Positions 25,527-32,502 of a DNA stretch of 64,000 nucleotides are shown piece by piece. The stretch is from Spongiivirga sp046524175 (GTDB lineage: Bacteria; Bacteroidota; Bacteroidia; Flavobacteriales; Flavobacteriaceae). The position numbers were made by a program, and so were the translations under genes. The notes beneath the pieces were generated by a model. It did not search any database. It had not been told where the DNA came from and worked only from the letters and a program-made list of their open reading frames with translations. Numbering within the stretch: the stretch's first letter is position 1; each line of letters opens with the position of its first letter. The stretch covers positions 372,001 through 436,000 of the forward strand of contig NZ_JBEFZF010000002.1 of assembly GCF_046524175.1 (NCBI RefSeq). Reading direction: 5' to 3'.

Positions 25527-27011
25527 TTAATTATCTAAAGATTGTAGGTAGTTTTCGGCGTTTAAAAGATGCTTTTCTTTTTTATCAGCATCCATTTTAT
25601 CAAACATTCGTACGAGCATTCCTAGTCTTGGATTTTTCAAGAAAAAATCACGATGGGTGTCCATAAACCTCCAAAAAAGTCCATCCCAAATGGGTTGCCA
25701 ATCTCCTTTTTTGTAATTGCTCATCTTCATCAAATAATTACTACCGCTTATATAGGGTTTAGTAGCCATGAGTCCGCCATCAGCAAATTGGCTCATCCCG
25801 TAAATGTTTGGTACCATCACCCAGTCATATGCATCAATATAAAGCTCCATAAACCAGCGATATACTTCATCAGGATCAAACTCACATAGCAACATAAAAT
25901 TACCAAGTACCATCAAACGTTCAATGTGATGAGAGTATCCTGTTTTTAATAACTTCTTAATTGTATTGTCAATAGGTTCTATTCCTGTTGTTCCGTTATA
26001 AAAGGAGTCAGGTATTTTACGGGTAAAATTCCAGTAATTCATGGTTCTTTCCTTCCTGCCAATACTTACATATAACCCTCGCATAAATTCACGCCACCCC
26101 ATTATTTGACGAACAAAACCTTCTAATGAATTTAAAGGAATATTATTGTCTTTGGCATAGTTGATTGCTTCTTTTATAACGTACTTAGGTGTGATCAGGC
26201 CTATATTCATCATCGGAGTCAATACACTATGGTTTAAAATAGAATGTTCGTTAACGATCGCATCTTCGTAAGGGCCAAACTCAGCAAAACGCTGTTCAAA
26301 AAACTGTCGCAGCCAACCCCTGCTTTCTTCAAAAGTTATAGGGTATAGTTGTTGATCGCCTAATTCTCCGTAATGCAAACTGAAGTTCGCATCAACATAC
26401 TTCGTTGCTTCTTTAAAGTATGCATTGCTATCAGGAAATTGAATAGCAGGAGGTTCTTTTTTGGCCGGATATTTTTTTCGGTTGTCGGTATCATAGGTCC
26501 ATTTTCCTCCCTCCGGATTCAAATTGTCATCAACAAGTATCCTTCTTTTTTTGCGTTCTTTGGCGTAAAAGTCTGTTTGAAAATATTTCTTTTTATCCTT
26601 CTTGAAATAATCTTCAATTTCAGTTTGAGAATTCAAAAACATTGGACTTTCATATTCCATAATCTCAATGTTATGTTCCTTAGATGCGGTTATCATTCTT
26701 CTAGAGAGCCAATCATCAATGGGATTAATCAAATGAATTTTCTGTACATCGTTTGACGCTAGAAAGGGTATTAGATTTCTGACATCAGCTTCCTCTTTTC
26801 CGGCTTCTATTAGTCTTACTTCCTTCCCTTTTTTCTTTAGAAAACCCATGTAAAACTGCATACTTGCTCGATGCAATGCTATTTTTTGCTTATGAAATGG
26901 GTACTGTTTGAAATACAGAAATGATTCAACTAAATAAAAAGAAAAGTCATTTTGTAACAGTTGACTTTCTTCAAATAATTGATGCGGAAATACTAGATTA
27001 ATTTGATTCAT
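25527..27011 (-). CDS. CryPro/FeS-BCP-type photolyase-related protein
   Basis: About 494 residues from ATG 27011, which forms an ATGA overlap with the DUF2256 stop; the open frame extends to 27044, but that would overlap the DUF2256 gene by 37 nt. The start 'LVFPHQLFEE' is the hallmark of the bacterial cryptochrome/(6-4) photolyase group with an iron-sulfur cluster. Family segments include 'SHHIERLMVLGNFMLL' and 'DWVMVPNIYGMSQFADGG' in the FAD-binding part, with cysteine-poor ends. These enzymes bind FAD and often a lumazine antenna and repair (6-4) photoproducts or sense blue light. Confidence 0.88.
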   Translation of the reverse strand: MNQINLVFPHQLFEESQLLQNDFSFYLVESFLYFKQYPFHKQKIALHRASMQFYMGFLKKKGKEVRLIEAGKEEADVRNLIPFLASNDVQKIHLINPIDDWLSRRMITASKEHNIEIMEYESPMFLNSQTEIEDYFKKDKKKYFQTDFYAKERKKRRILVDDNLNPEGGKWTYDTDNRKKYPAKKEPPAIQFPDSNAYFKEATKYVDANFSLHYGELGDQQLYPITFEESRGWLRQFFEQRFAEFGPYEDAIVNEHSILNHSVLTPMMNIGLITPKYVIKEAINYAKDNNIPLNSLEGFVRQIMGWREFMRGLYVSIGRKERTMNYWNFTRKIPDSFYNGTTGIEPIDNTIKKLLKTGYSHHIERLMVLGNFMLLCEFDPDEVYRWFMELYIDAYDWVMVPNIYGMSQFADGGLMATKPYISGSNYLMKMSNYKKGDWQPIWDGLFWRFMDTHRDFFLKNPRLGMLVRMFDKMDADKKEKHLLNAENYLQSLDN

Positions 27012-27151
27012 TTTTTTGAGTTGGTTCTGCATCGGTGGCTGCAATAAATTACTTCATCCCAATTACGTTCCCATTTTTTACGCCAACTAAAAGGGCGTTC
27101 GCAAACAGGACATATTTTCTTAGGTAAGTGCTGTTTTTTGACGCCTCTCAT
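27008..27151 (-). CDS. DUF2256 zinc-ribbon-like small protein
   Basis: 47 residues. The sequence contains 'KKICPVCERPFSWRKKWERN' and then 'VIYCSHRC', giving two Cys pairs (CPVC and CSHRC) as in a small zinc ribbon. This is the DUF2256 pattern, and such genes are repeatedly found beside CryPro-type photolyases. Both ends use ATGA overlaps, with the flavin reductase stop upstream (27148-27151) and the photolyase start downstream, so the three genes are coupled. Confidence 0.85.
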   Translation of the reverse strand: MRGVKKQHLPKKICPVCERPFSWRKKWERNWDEVIYCSHRCRTNSKK

Positions 27152-27780
27152 TGTTCAAAATCCGGAAAATTAGAAAGTCTTACATAGGGGAACGTTGCTA
27201 TTTTTTTTAGGCTGTAATAGGTGTTTAAACCCGATATGCCGGCCACATCAATCGCTGCAAGATCAATGTCATCATCTATGTAGCTTGTTTCAGGTACCAC
27301 AAGATGTTGTACTTCACCAACAATCATCTTAGTGCCATTAAGCTCAATATCGATTTCTTGAACGAATTCTAGCCCCATTTTAAAGGCACTTTCTTTTACA
27401 AAAGGGGCCTTAAAGTTTGCTATATATTCGGGTGTGAGATTACATTTTTCGAATTCAGATTCTTCTGCAGGAAACTTGGCTGATGTATAGTGCGCATTTT
27501 TAATAAATGATGTTGAAATATGATTGATCGTAAATTGACCATTTTCCTTAAAGTTGTCGTATGTGTTTCGAGGGACTTCATCAACAGGACGCAAAATGAA
27601 TCCAACCAAAGGCGGATTACTTCCTAGGTGAAATACTGAACTGAAAACCGCAACATTTTCAACACCTTTACTGGAGACTGTACCCAATAGATTGGCAGGC
27701 TTAATTCCGCTAACGGAATTCATTATTTTCAGCCTTTTTACGCGATCCATTGTTTTGATGTCTTGATTGGTAAAATGCAT
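27148..27780 (-). CDS. Flavin reductase-like (split-barrel) protein
   Basis: 210 residues of the FMN-binding split-barrel family (DIM6/NTAB, flavin reductase-like). Typical segments are 'NLLGTVSSKGVENVAVFSSV' (about 30-49), 'SNPPLVGFILRP' and 'NTYDNFKENGQFTINHIS'. It probably reduces or binds FMN. In an operon with three FAD photolyase homologs, supply of reduced flavin or a linked redox step is plausible. It begins directly where the upstream photolyase ends and overlaps DUF2256. Confidence 0.85.
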   Translation of the reverse strand: MHFTNQDIKTMDRVKRLKIMNSVSGIKPANLLGTVSSKGVENVAVFSSVFHLGSNPPLVGFILRPVDEVPRNTYDNFKENGQFTINHISTSFIKNAHYTSAKFPAEESEFEKCNLTPEYIANFKAPFVKESAFKMGLEFVQEIDIELNGTKMIVGEVQHLVVPETSYIDDDIDLAAIDVAGISGLNTYYSLKKIATFPYVRLSNFPDFEQ

Positions 27781-29241
27781 TTATCTTTTTCTATTAGTAT
27801 GTGTTTGTAAAATTCGTTGTTTGTCTTGTTGTACCTTAATGTGTTTGCGATGCCCCCAAACCTTATCTCTGGCTTGTTTGGCACTTTTATTCAGGTCAAC
27901 AAGAGGTTTTGGATAGTTTTTGCCGATAGTGACACCGAATAGTTCTTGTTCCATCAATGTCATCTTCCATGGTTCATGAATATGCATTATAGGCACATTA
28001 GCAAGCTCTGGCACCCATTTTTTTATAAAAATACCTTCAGGGTCGTGCTCCTGTGATTGTTTTATTGGGTTGTACATACGTATGGTGTTAATACCTGTGG
28101 TACCAGCCTGCATTTGAAATTGTGGATAATGAATACCAGGCTCATAATCTAGAAATTGCCTCGCTAAATGGTACACCCCCGATCGCCAATCTTGATCGAG
28201 ATTAAAGCACAGAAATGAAACTAGCATGGCACGCATTCTAAAATTAATCCATCCGGTTTTTAGTACACAACGCATATTAGCATCGACCATTGGGTATCCG
28301 GTTGTTCCTGTTTTCCAAGCGTTTATAAATTGTTCGTTTTTGGTATGTCGTAGTAACTCAAAACCATGATTAATACATCGGGTTTCATAAGCGCACTCAA
28401 CCTCAAATTTTTGAATAAAATGGTCGTGCCATGTAAGCCGAGTTAGGGCCGCCGAAAATGCACGTTTATTTTTTGGCGCGTTTTTATGCGTGCCTAGAAA
28501 TTGAGCGGCCTGCCTTACTGATATATTCCCCCAAGATAAATAGGGAGATATGCGAGCACATGAGGTTCTACTCTTGGTTGGTTTTGAAATGTGTTTGTGG
28601 TATTGAAACCCACGTCCGCTAGCGAATGATTTTAAATATCGCCAAGCATTGTCTTCACCAGGAGGTTGAAAATGATCTGGATAAACTGCTATTTTTTTAA
28701 GTAGTTTCGTAGGTAATTTAAAAGGGTTTTCTATTTCATTTAAACTGCTGACGGTAAAGGTATTTGGCTCAATGATCGTTCGAACATAAATTTGCCATTG
28801 TTTTTCCCAGCCGTATCTGTTTTTAATACCTCTAACAATACCATCACGTTGAAATTGCTTCCAGAATATTTTTTTTTCTTTTAGAAAAGTTGCGACTGAT
28901 TTATCACGATCATATGTAATTTGTGTTCCACTCTCTTGATAGCTAAAAACGCGCTTAACGGTATAATGATCCATTAAAAATGAAAATGCTTTAATAGCCT
29001 CGGTATGCATTATTATCACAGCCCTATTGTAGGAAGCCAACTTACTATTTAAATGAAGCAATGAATGATAAATAAATTGCAAGTGTCTGGTTGAAGTATC
29101 TTTATACGTAATTATCGATGGCTCAAAAAGATAGATAATGATGTAGGGTACGTTAGCTTTTTCAGCATGTAATAATGGCTGATGATCTTGCAAGCGGATA
29201 TCTCTTTTCATCCATACAATATTGACTAAAGGTTTAGACAT
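27781..29241 (-). CDS. Deoxyribodipyrimidine photolyase / cryptochrome family protein
   Basis: About 486 residues from ATG 29241. The open frame reaches 29307, but the N-terminal domain starts with 'PLVNIVWMKRDIRLQDHQPL', which fits the 29241 start. An antenna-binding Rossmann domain (1-130) is followed by the all-helical FAD domain with 'SPYLSWGNISVRQA', 'TGYPMVDANMRCVLKTGW' and 'IRMYNPIKQSQEHDPEG'. It would repair pyrimidine dimers with blue light or act as a photoreceptor. The start overlaps the upstream FAD-domain gene by 8 nt. Confidence 0.88.
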   Translation of the reverse strand: MSKPLVNIVWMKRDIRLQDHQPLLHAEKANVPYIIIYLFEPSIITYKDTSTRHLQFIYHSLLHLNSKLASYNRAVIIMHTEAIKAFSFLMDHYTVKRVFSYQESGTQITYDRDKSVATFLKEKKIFWKQFQRDGIVRGIKNRYGWEKQWQIYVRTIIEPNTFTVSSLNEIENPFKLPTKLLKKIAVYPDHFQPPGEDNAWRYLKSFASGRGFQYHKHISKPTKSRTSCARISPYLSWGNISVRQAAQFLGTHKNAPKNKRAFSAALTRLTWHDHFIQKFEVECAYETRCINHGFELLRHTKNEQFINAWKTGTTGYPMVDANMRCVLKTGWINFRMRAMLVSFLCFNLDQDWRSGVYHLARQFLDYEPGIHYPQFQMQAGTTGINTIRMYNPIKQSQEHDPEGIFIKKWVPELANVPIMHIHEPWKMTLMEQELFGVTIGKNYPKPLVDLNKSAKQARDKVWGHRKHIKVQQDKQRILQTHTNRKR

Positions 29242-30346
29242 GCCTAAGCTGTTTTTTACATCGCTTCCAAAACCCAAAAAATGATGAATAATATCCTGTA
29301 ACATCAAACATCCAGTCTCGCGAATGTTTGGTTCCTGTATAGTGCTTATTTAAGGGATGTTCTTTATAGTGGATATCGCTTAAACCATATGTGTTAATTA
29401 ATTCGCCAAACTCTCCTACAAAAACTTGAATATTTGGAATGTTTTCAGCAAGTTCAAGCATAAAATTCATACTGTTTTCTGATATAGGGTATTGGTCAAA
29501 ATGAGAAGGCTCGAGCAATAAAATATTATTAGTTTCCAAATCCTTCATCCAATTCGGATCCAAATTGTAATAATTAAAAATCGATGTTGGGACGTTTTCG
29601 ATAATTGAAAGTGATGCTGTTTGCGGGAAAGAAGTCTTTAATTCGGGAACAAATGTATCTTCTAAGATTTGTGGGGTTTGAAAATGGTTAAAGGCTTCAT
29701 AGGGTACATCTAAAAAGGTATGTTGATCCTTCGTATAACAGTACTTATTAATATTCTCTTGATTAGCCACATATTTTTTATTGGCATTAGCGCCAGCTAC
29801 CCATTGCCAGCTTAAGGCATTGCTGGCCCAATCACCATCTAATAAATAATAATACATCCACTTGGCGGGAATAAACCAATGACTTTTAGCCATATTACAT
29901 GCAATAGCAGCAGTATACATGCGTATATGGTTGTGCATATATCCAGTTTCATATAACCCTAGAATAGCATTGTCAATGGCAGTAATTCCAGTCTTAGCTT
30001 TGTCAATAGCAACAGCGAGTTGGTGATTAGAGACATCATCCTGAAGCCTCTTTAAATCGGTATTGATTTCATTTCCTTTACTAATCCATATTTGTTGCCA
30101 ATAGTCTCGCCAAGCGAGCTCTTGTATAAATTTTTCAATCTCATAAGGTTTGTATCCCTTATTTAATACCCGATTCAACAATTGTTTTGTACTAATCACC
30201 CCGCGGGATATGTAGGGTGATAATCGGGTGACTGCACCATCAATAAAGTTTCTTGTCTTGCCGTATCGAACCGGGTCTATTTGATCAATTCTATCATTGA
30301 TAGCATCAATAGCAATTGGAAAATCATTATCAATCACACCAACCAT
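29234..30346 (-). CDS. Photolyase homolog starting with the FAD domain; C-terminal antenna-like segment
   Basis: 370 residues. The protein starts almost at once with the FAD-binding helical domain: 'TRLSPYISRGVISTKQ' at about 40-55, 'IDNAILGLYETGYMHNH' and 'LDGDWASNALSWQWVAG' (FAD pocket). The usual N-terminal antenna domain is absent. After about residue 260 the chain becomes alpha/beta: 'ILLLEPSHFDQYPISENS' and 'IPNIQVFVGEF'. This resembles the start of the CryPro antenna domain encoded downstream ('LVESFLYFKQYPFHK'), which suggests a permuted domain order. It is 2 nt after the TIGR03643 gene. Repair or sensing function is unproven. Confidence 0.75.
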   Translation of the reverse strand: MVGVIDNDFPIAIDAINDRIDQIDPVRYGKTRNFIDGAVTRLSPYISRGVISTKQLLNRVLNKGYKPYEIEKFIQELAWRDYWQQIWISKGNEINTDLKRLQDDVSNHQLAVAIDKAKTGITAIDNAILGLYETGYMHNHIRMYTAAIACNMAKSHWFIPAKWMYYYLLDGDWASNALSWQWVAGANANKKYVANQENINKYCYTKDQHTFLDVPYEAFNHFQTPQILEDTFVPELKTSFPQTASLSIIENVPTSIFNYYNLDPNWMKDLETNNILLLEPSHFDQYPISENSMNFMLELAENIPNIQVFVGEFGELINTYGLSDIHYKEHPLNKHYTGTKHSRDWMFDVTGYYSSFFGFWKRCKKQLRHV

Positions 30347-30348
30347 GT

Positions 30349-30630
30349 TTATCGTCTTTTGCTGATCTTGTTATTGGAAATATTTTTTTGACGAGAGCAT
30401 TTAAAACGATCTATATCCGGATTACGTTTTTTAAGATGCTTTTGACTTACTCCGCTGTTCACCCTTTTGCGCCATAGTTTAAAACTACTTTCTTTAAGTG
30501 TTTTTCGCATGAGCTTGATCACCTCTTTTTCAGGCAAACCAAATTGATATTGAATCGCTTCAAAAGGAGTACGATCCTCCCATGCCATTTCGATAATGCG
30601 ATCTAGCTGTCTTTCGTTAAATTCTGACAT
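30349..30630 (-). CDS. TIGR03643-family small protein
   Basis: 93 residues. The opening 'DRIIEMAWEDRTPFEAIQYQFGLPEKEVIKLMR', here broken between about 10 and 42, is the TIGR03643 pattern: a helix-turn-helix-like core followed by a basic tail 'SFKLWRKRVNSG'. Such genes accompany cryptochrome/photolyase operons in marine bacteria. A nucleic-acid-binding role is suggested by its basic composition but not known. It ends 2 nt before the FAD-domain gene. Confidence 0.85.
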   Translation of the reverse strand: MSEFNERQLDRIIEMAWEDRTPFEAIQYQFGLPEKEVIKLMRKTLKESSFKLWRKRVNSGVSQKHLKKRNPDIDRFKCSRQKNISNNKISKRR

Positions 30631-30637
30631 TAATTTA

Positions 30638-30805
30638 CTATTGTGAGAGCGACTCTATTTGTTTAAGAACTTGATCAGCTTCCCATGTTTTTTGATCACT
30701 TTGTTTGCGATCTATTGTTGATAAGGCATGTGCTTCTTTTAGCAACTTTTTGTAGCGATCTTGTAGCTTTTCTTTCTCTGATTTCTTTTTTAAAAAACCG
30801 AACAT
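30638..30805 (-). CDS. Lacal_2735-family small protein
   Basis: 55 residues beginning 'MFGFLKKKSEKEKLQDRYKK', a charged helical protein with 'LLKEAHALSTIDRKQSDQK'. This is the pattern of the flavobacterial Lacal_2735 family, whose function is unknown. It is the first gene of the photolyase operon: its stop lies 7 nt before the TIGR03643 ATG. Confidence 0.8.
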   Translation of the reverse strand: MFGFLKKKSEKEKLQDRYKKLLKEAHALSTIDRKQSDQKTWEADQVLKQIESLSQ

Positions 30806-30810
30806 AATTT

Positions 30811-30844
30811 TTTGTTTAAAGATAATTCAATAATATTAAACAAA
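30811..30844. promoter_or_regulatory. Inverted repeat at the photolyase-operon promoter
   Basis: A perfect 9-bp inverted repeat, TTTGTTTAA (30811-30819) and TTAAACAAA (30836-30844), lies immediately upstream of the operon's first gene and in the gap shared with the divergent SDR gene. The same half-site recurs in the repeat at 23398-23438. A light- or stress-responsive regulator encoded elsewhere is a plausible binder; none is encoded in this window. Confidence 0.5.
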
Positions 30845-30931
30845 ATAATTTTATTCGTTGTAAATGTTTCCTTAAAAATGAGATAAATTATAATAGATGG
30901 TTATACTTTTACAAAACAAACAGAGAAATAG

Positions 30932-31645
30932 ATGAGTTCATTACAGGATAAAGTGGCCTATATTACAGGCGGTACAAAAGGGATTGGTTATGGTGTTGCA
31001 CAAGCAATGTTAGAAATGGGAATGCGTGTTGCTATTAGTGGTCGTCATTTAGAAGCAACTCAAAAAGCAGCGACTAGTTTAGGTTATAGCGATCGGGTAT
31101 TAGCAGTTGCATCTGATGTGACAAATTTACAAGATGAAAATAATGCGGTTAAGCAAATACTAGAAAAATGGGGGCAGCTCGATGTGGTTTTAGCGAATGC
31201 TGGAGTAGGTAATTTTGGCGCTGTCGATACCCTTTCTGAAGATGCTTGGAAACAGATGATCGATACCAATTTGACCGGAGCATTTTTTACCTTAAAAGCA
31301 AGTGTAGAAGCCTTAAAAAAATCAGAAGGGTATTATATTACCCTAGCCAGCTTAGCAGGGACCAACTTTTTTGCTCAGGGTGCTGGGTATAATGCATCTA
31401 AATTTGGATTAGTGGGTTTTACACAGGCTGCAATGCTCGATCTTAGAAAGTATGGGGTAAAAGTTTCGACCATTATGCCGGGATCGGTTGCCACTTATTT
31501 TAATGATCATATACCAAATGATAAAGATGCCTGGAAAATTCAACCGGAAGATATTGGTAAGTTGGTGATCGACTTGCTGACAATGCACCCTAGAACGTTG
31601 CCTAGTAAGATCGAGGTGAGGCCGACAAGACCTGATTTAAAATAA
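30932..31645 (+). CDS. Classical SDR oxidoreductase, divergent to the photolyase operon
   Basis: 237 residues. It has the cofactor motif 'GGTKGIG', 'NAG' (in 'LANAGVGNFG'), the active-site Ser in 'LASLAG', and Tyr-x3-Lys in 'YNASK'. It is similar to sepiapterin/3-ketoacyl reductase-like SDRs. A near -7 element TACTTTTA lies upstream. Divergent placement suggests shared regulation with the light-related genes, but its substrate is unknown. Confidence 0.85.
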   Translation: MSSLQDKVAYITGGTKGIGYGVAQAMLEMGMRVAISGRHLEATQKAATSLGYSDRVLAVASDVTNLQDENNAVKQILEKWGQLDVVLANAGVGNFGAVDTLSEDAWKQMIDTNLTGAFFTLKASVEALKKSEGYYITLASLAGTNFFAQGAGYNASKFGLVGFTQAAMLDLRKYGVKVSTIMPGSVATYFNDHIPNDKDAWKIQPEDIGKLVIDLLTMHPRTLPSKIEVRPTRPDLK

Positions 31646-31659
31646 ACTTCAAAAAGTTC

Positions 31660-32502
31660 TTAGGTATTTACAAATTTAATAGTCTCAGCTACTACCTGTG
31701 ATAGGTGTTCTGGTAGGGTTTCTTCATCCCAAGGATGTTTCCCCCCAAAAACATGATTGGCTCCTTCAATCCATTGAATTTTGCTCAGTGGATACCACCA
31801 ATGCAGATCAGCAGCATCATTTGTAGATACCGATTCGTCAGCAGTACCATGAATAATTAATTGCGGGATGGTTAATTGCTGTGAGGCCGTTTTAATAGTC
31901 AGCCGTTCTTCATTCGTTACAAAATCTTCAAAGTATTGAAAGTAATGTGGCATTTCTTGTTTTGTTCTTCCATTTACAACATAGTACACACCATCTTTTT
32001 TCCACTTATTAAAGGCTTCACCTTTCGGAAACCGCTTCTTATAGTCGCTAACACCCGCCCATGTAATTACTTTGGTAACTCGACTATCTTGTGCGGCTTT
32101 TAAGGTGACAATACCACCGCCGCGAGAGTGACCAATAAGTGAAATATCGTTTTTATTAATCTCTTCTTGAATCTTATTTTTTTCTAGAACCCAGTTAATC
32201 AAATCGCCTAGATCATCAAGTTCCTTGCTGTAATTATTGTAAGCAAAGGCTTCTAAGTCGGGGAAGTCTACAGGTTGCTCAATGGTGCCTCCATTATGGG
32301 AAAAATTAAATTTTATAAAGAAAAAGCCATTTTTAGCAAAGGAGTTTGCCACCAAATCCCAGCACCCCCAATCTTTAAAGCCTTTATAACCGTGGCAAAA
32401 AATGATTATAGGTTTTGGTTTGTTGTTTGACTGGTAAAAGAAGTCAACCAACATAGGTTTATCGCCTTTACGGCTAAGTACTTGGTTTTTATTAATTGTC
32501 AT
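31660..32502 (-). CDS. Alpha/beta hydrolase (dienelactone-hydrolase-like)
   Basis: 280 residues, no signal peptide. Fold markers are 'IIFCHGYKGFKDWG' (oxyanion region), nucleophile 'GHSRGGG', and the C-terminal 'IHGTADESV' (Asp) and 'GANHVFGG' (His). It is likely a carboxylesterase or acyl-peptide-type hydrolase. The start overlaps the AddB-like stop by 11 nt, so it is in the same operon. Confidence 0.85.
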   Translation of the reverse strand: MTINKNQVLSRKGDKPMLVDFFYQSNNKPKPIIIFCHGYKGFKDWGCWDLVANSFAKNGFFFIKFNFSHNGGTIEQPVDFPDLEAFAYNNYSKELDDLGDLINWVLEKNKIQEEINKNDISLIGHSRGGGIVTLKAAQDSRVTKVITWAGVSDYKKRFPKGEAFNKWKKDGVYYVVNGRTKQEMPHYFQYFEDFVTNEERLTIKTASQQLTIPQLIIHGTADESVSTNDAADLHWWYPLSKIQWIEGANHVFGGKHPWDEETLPEHLSQVVAETIKFVNT

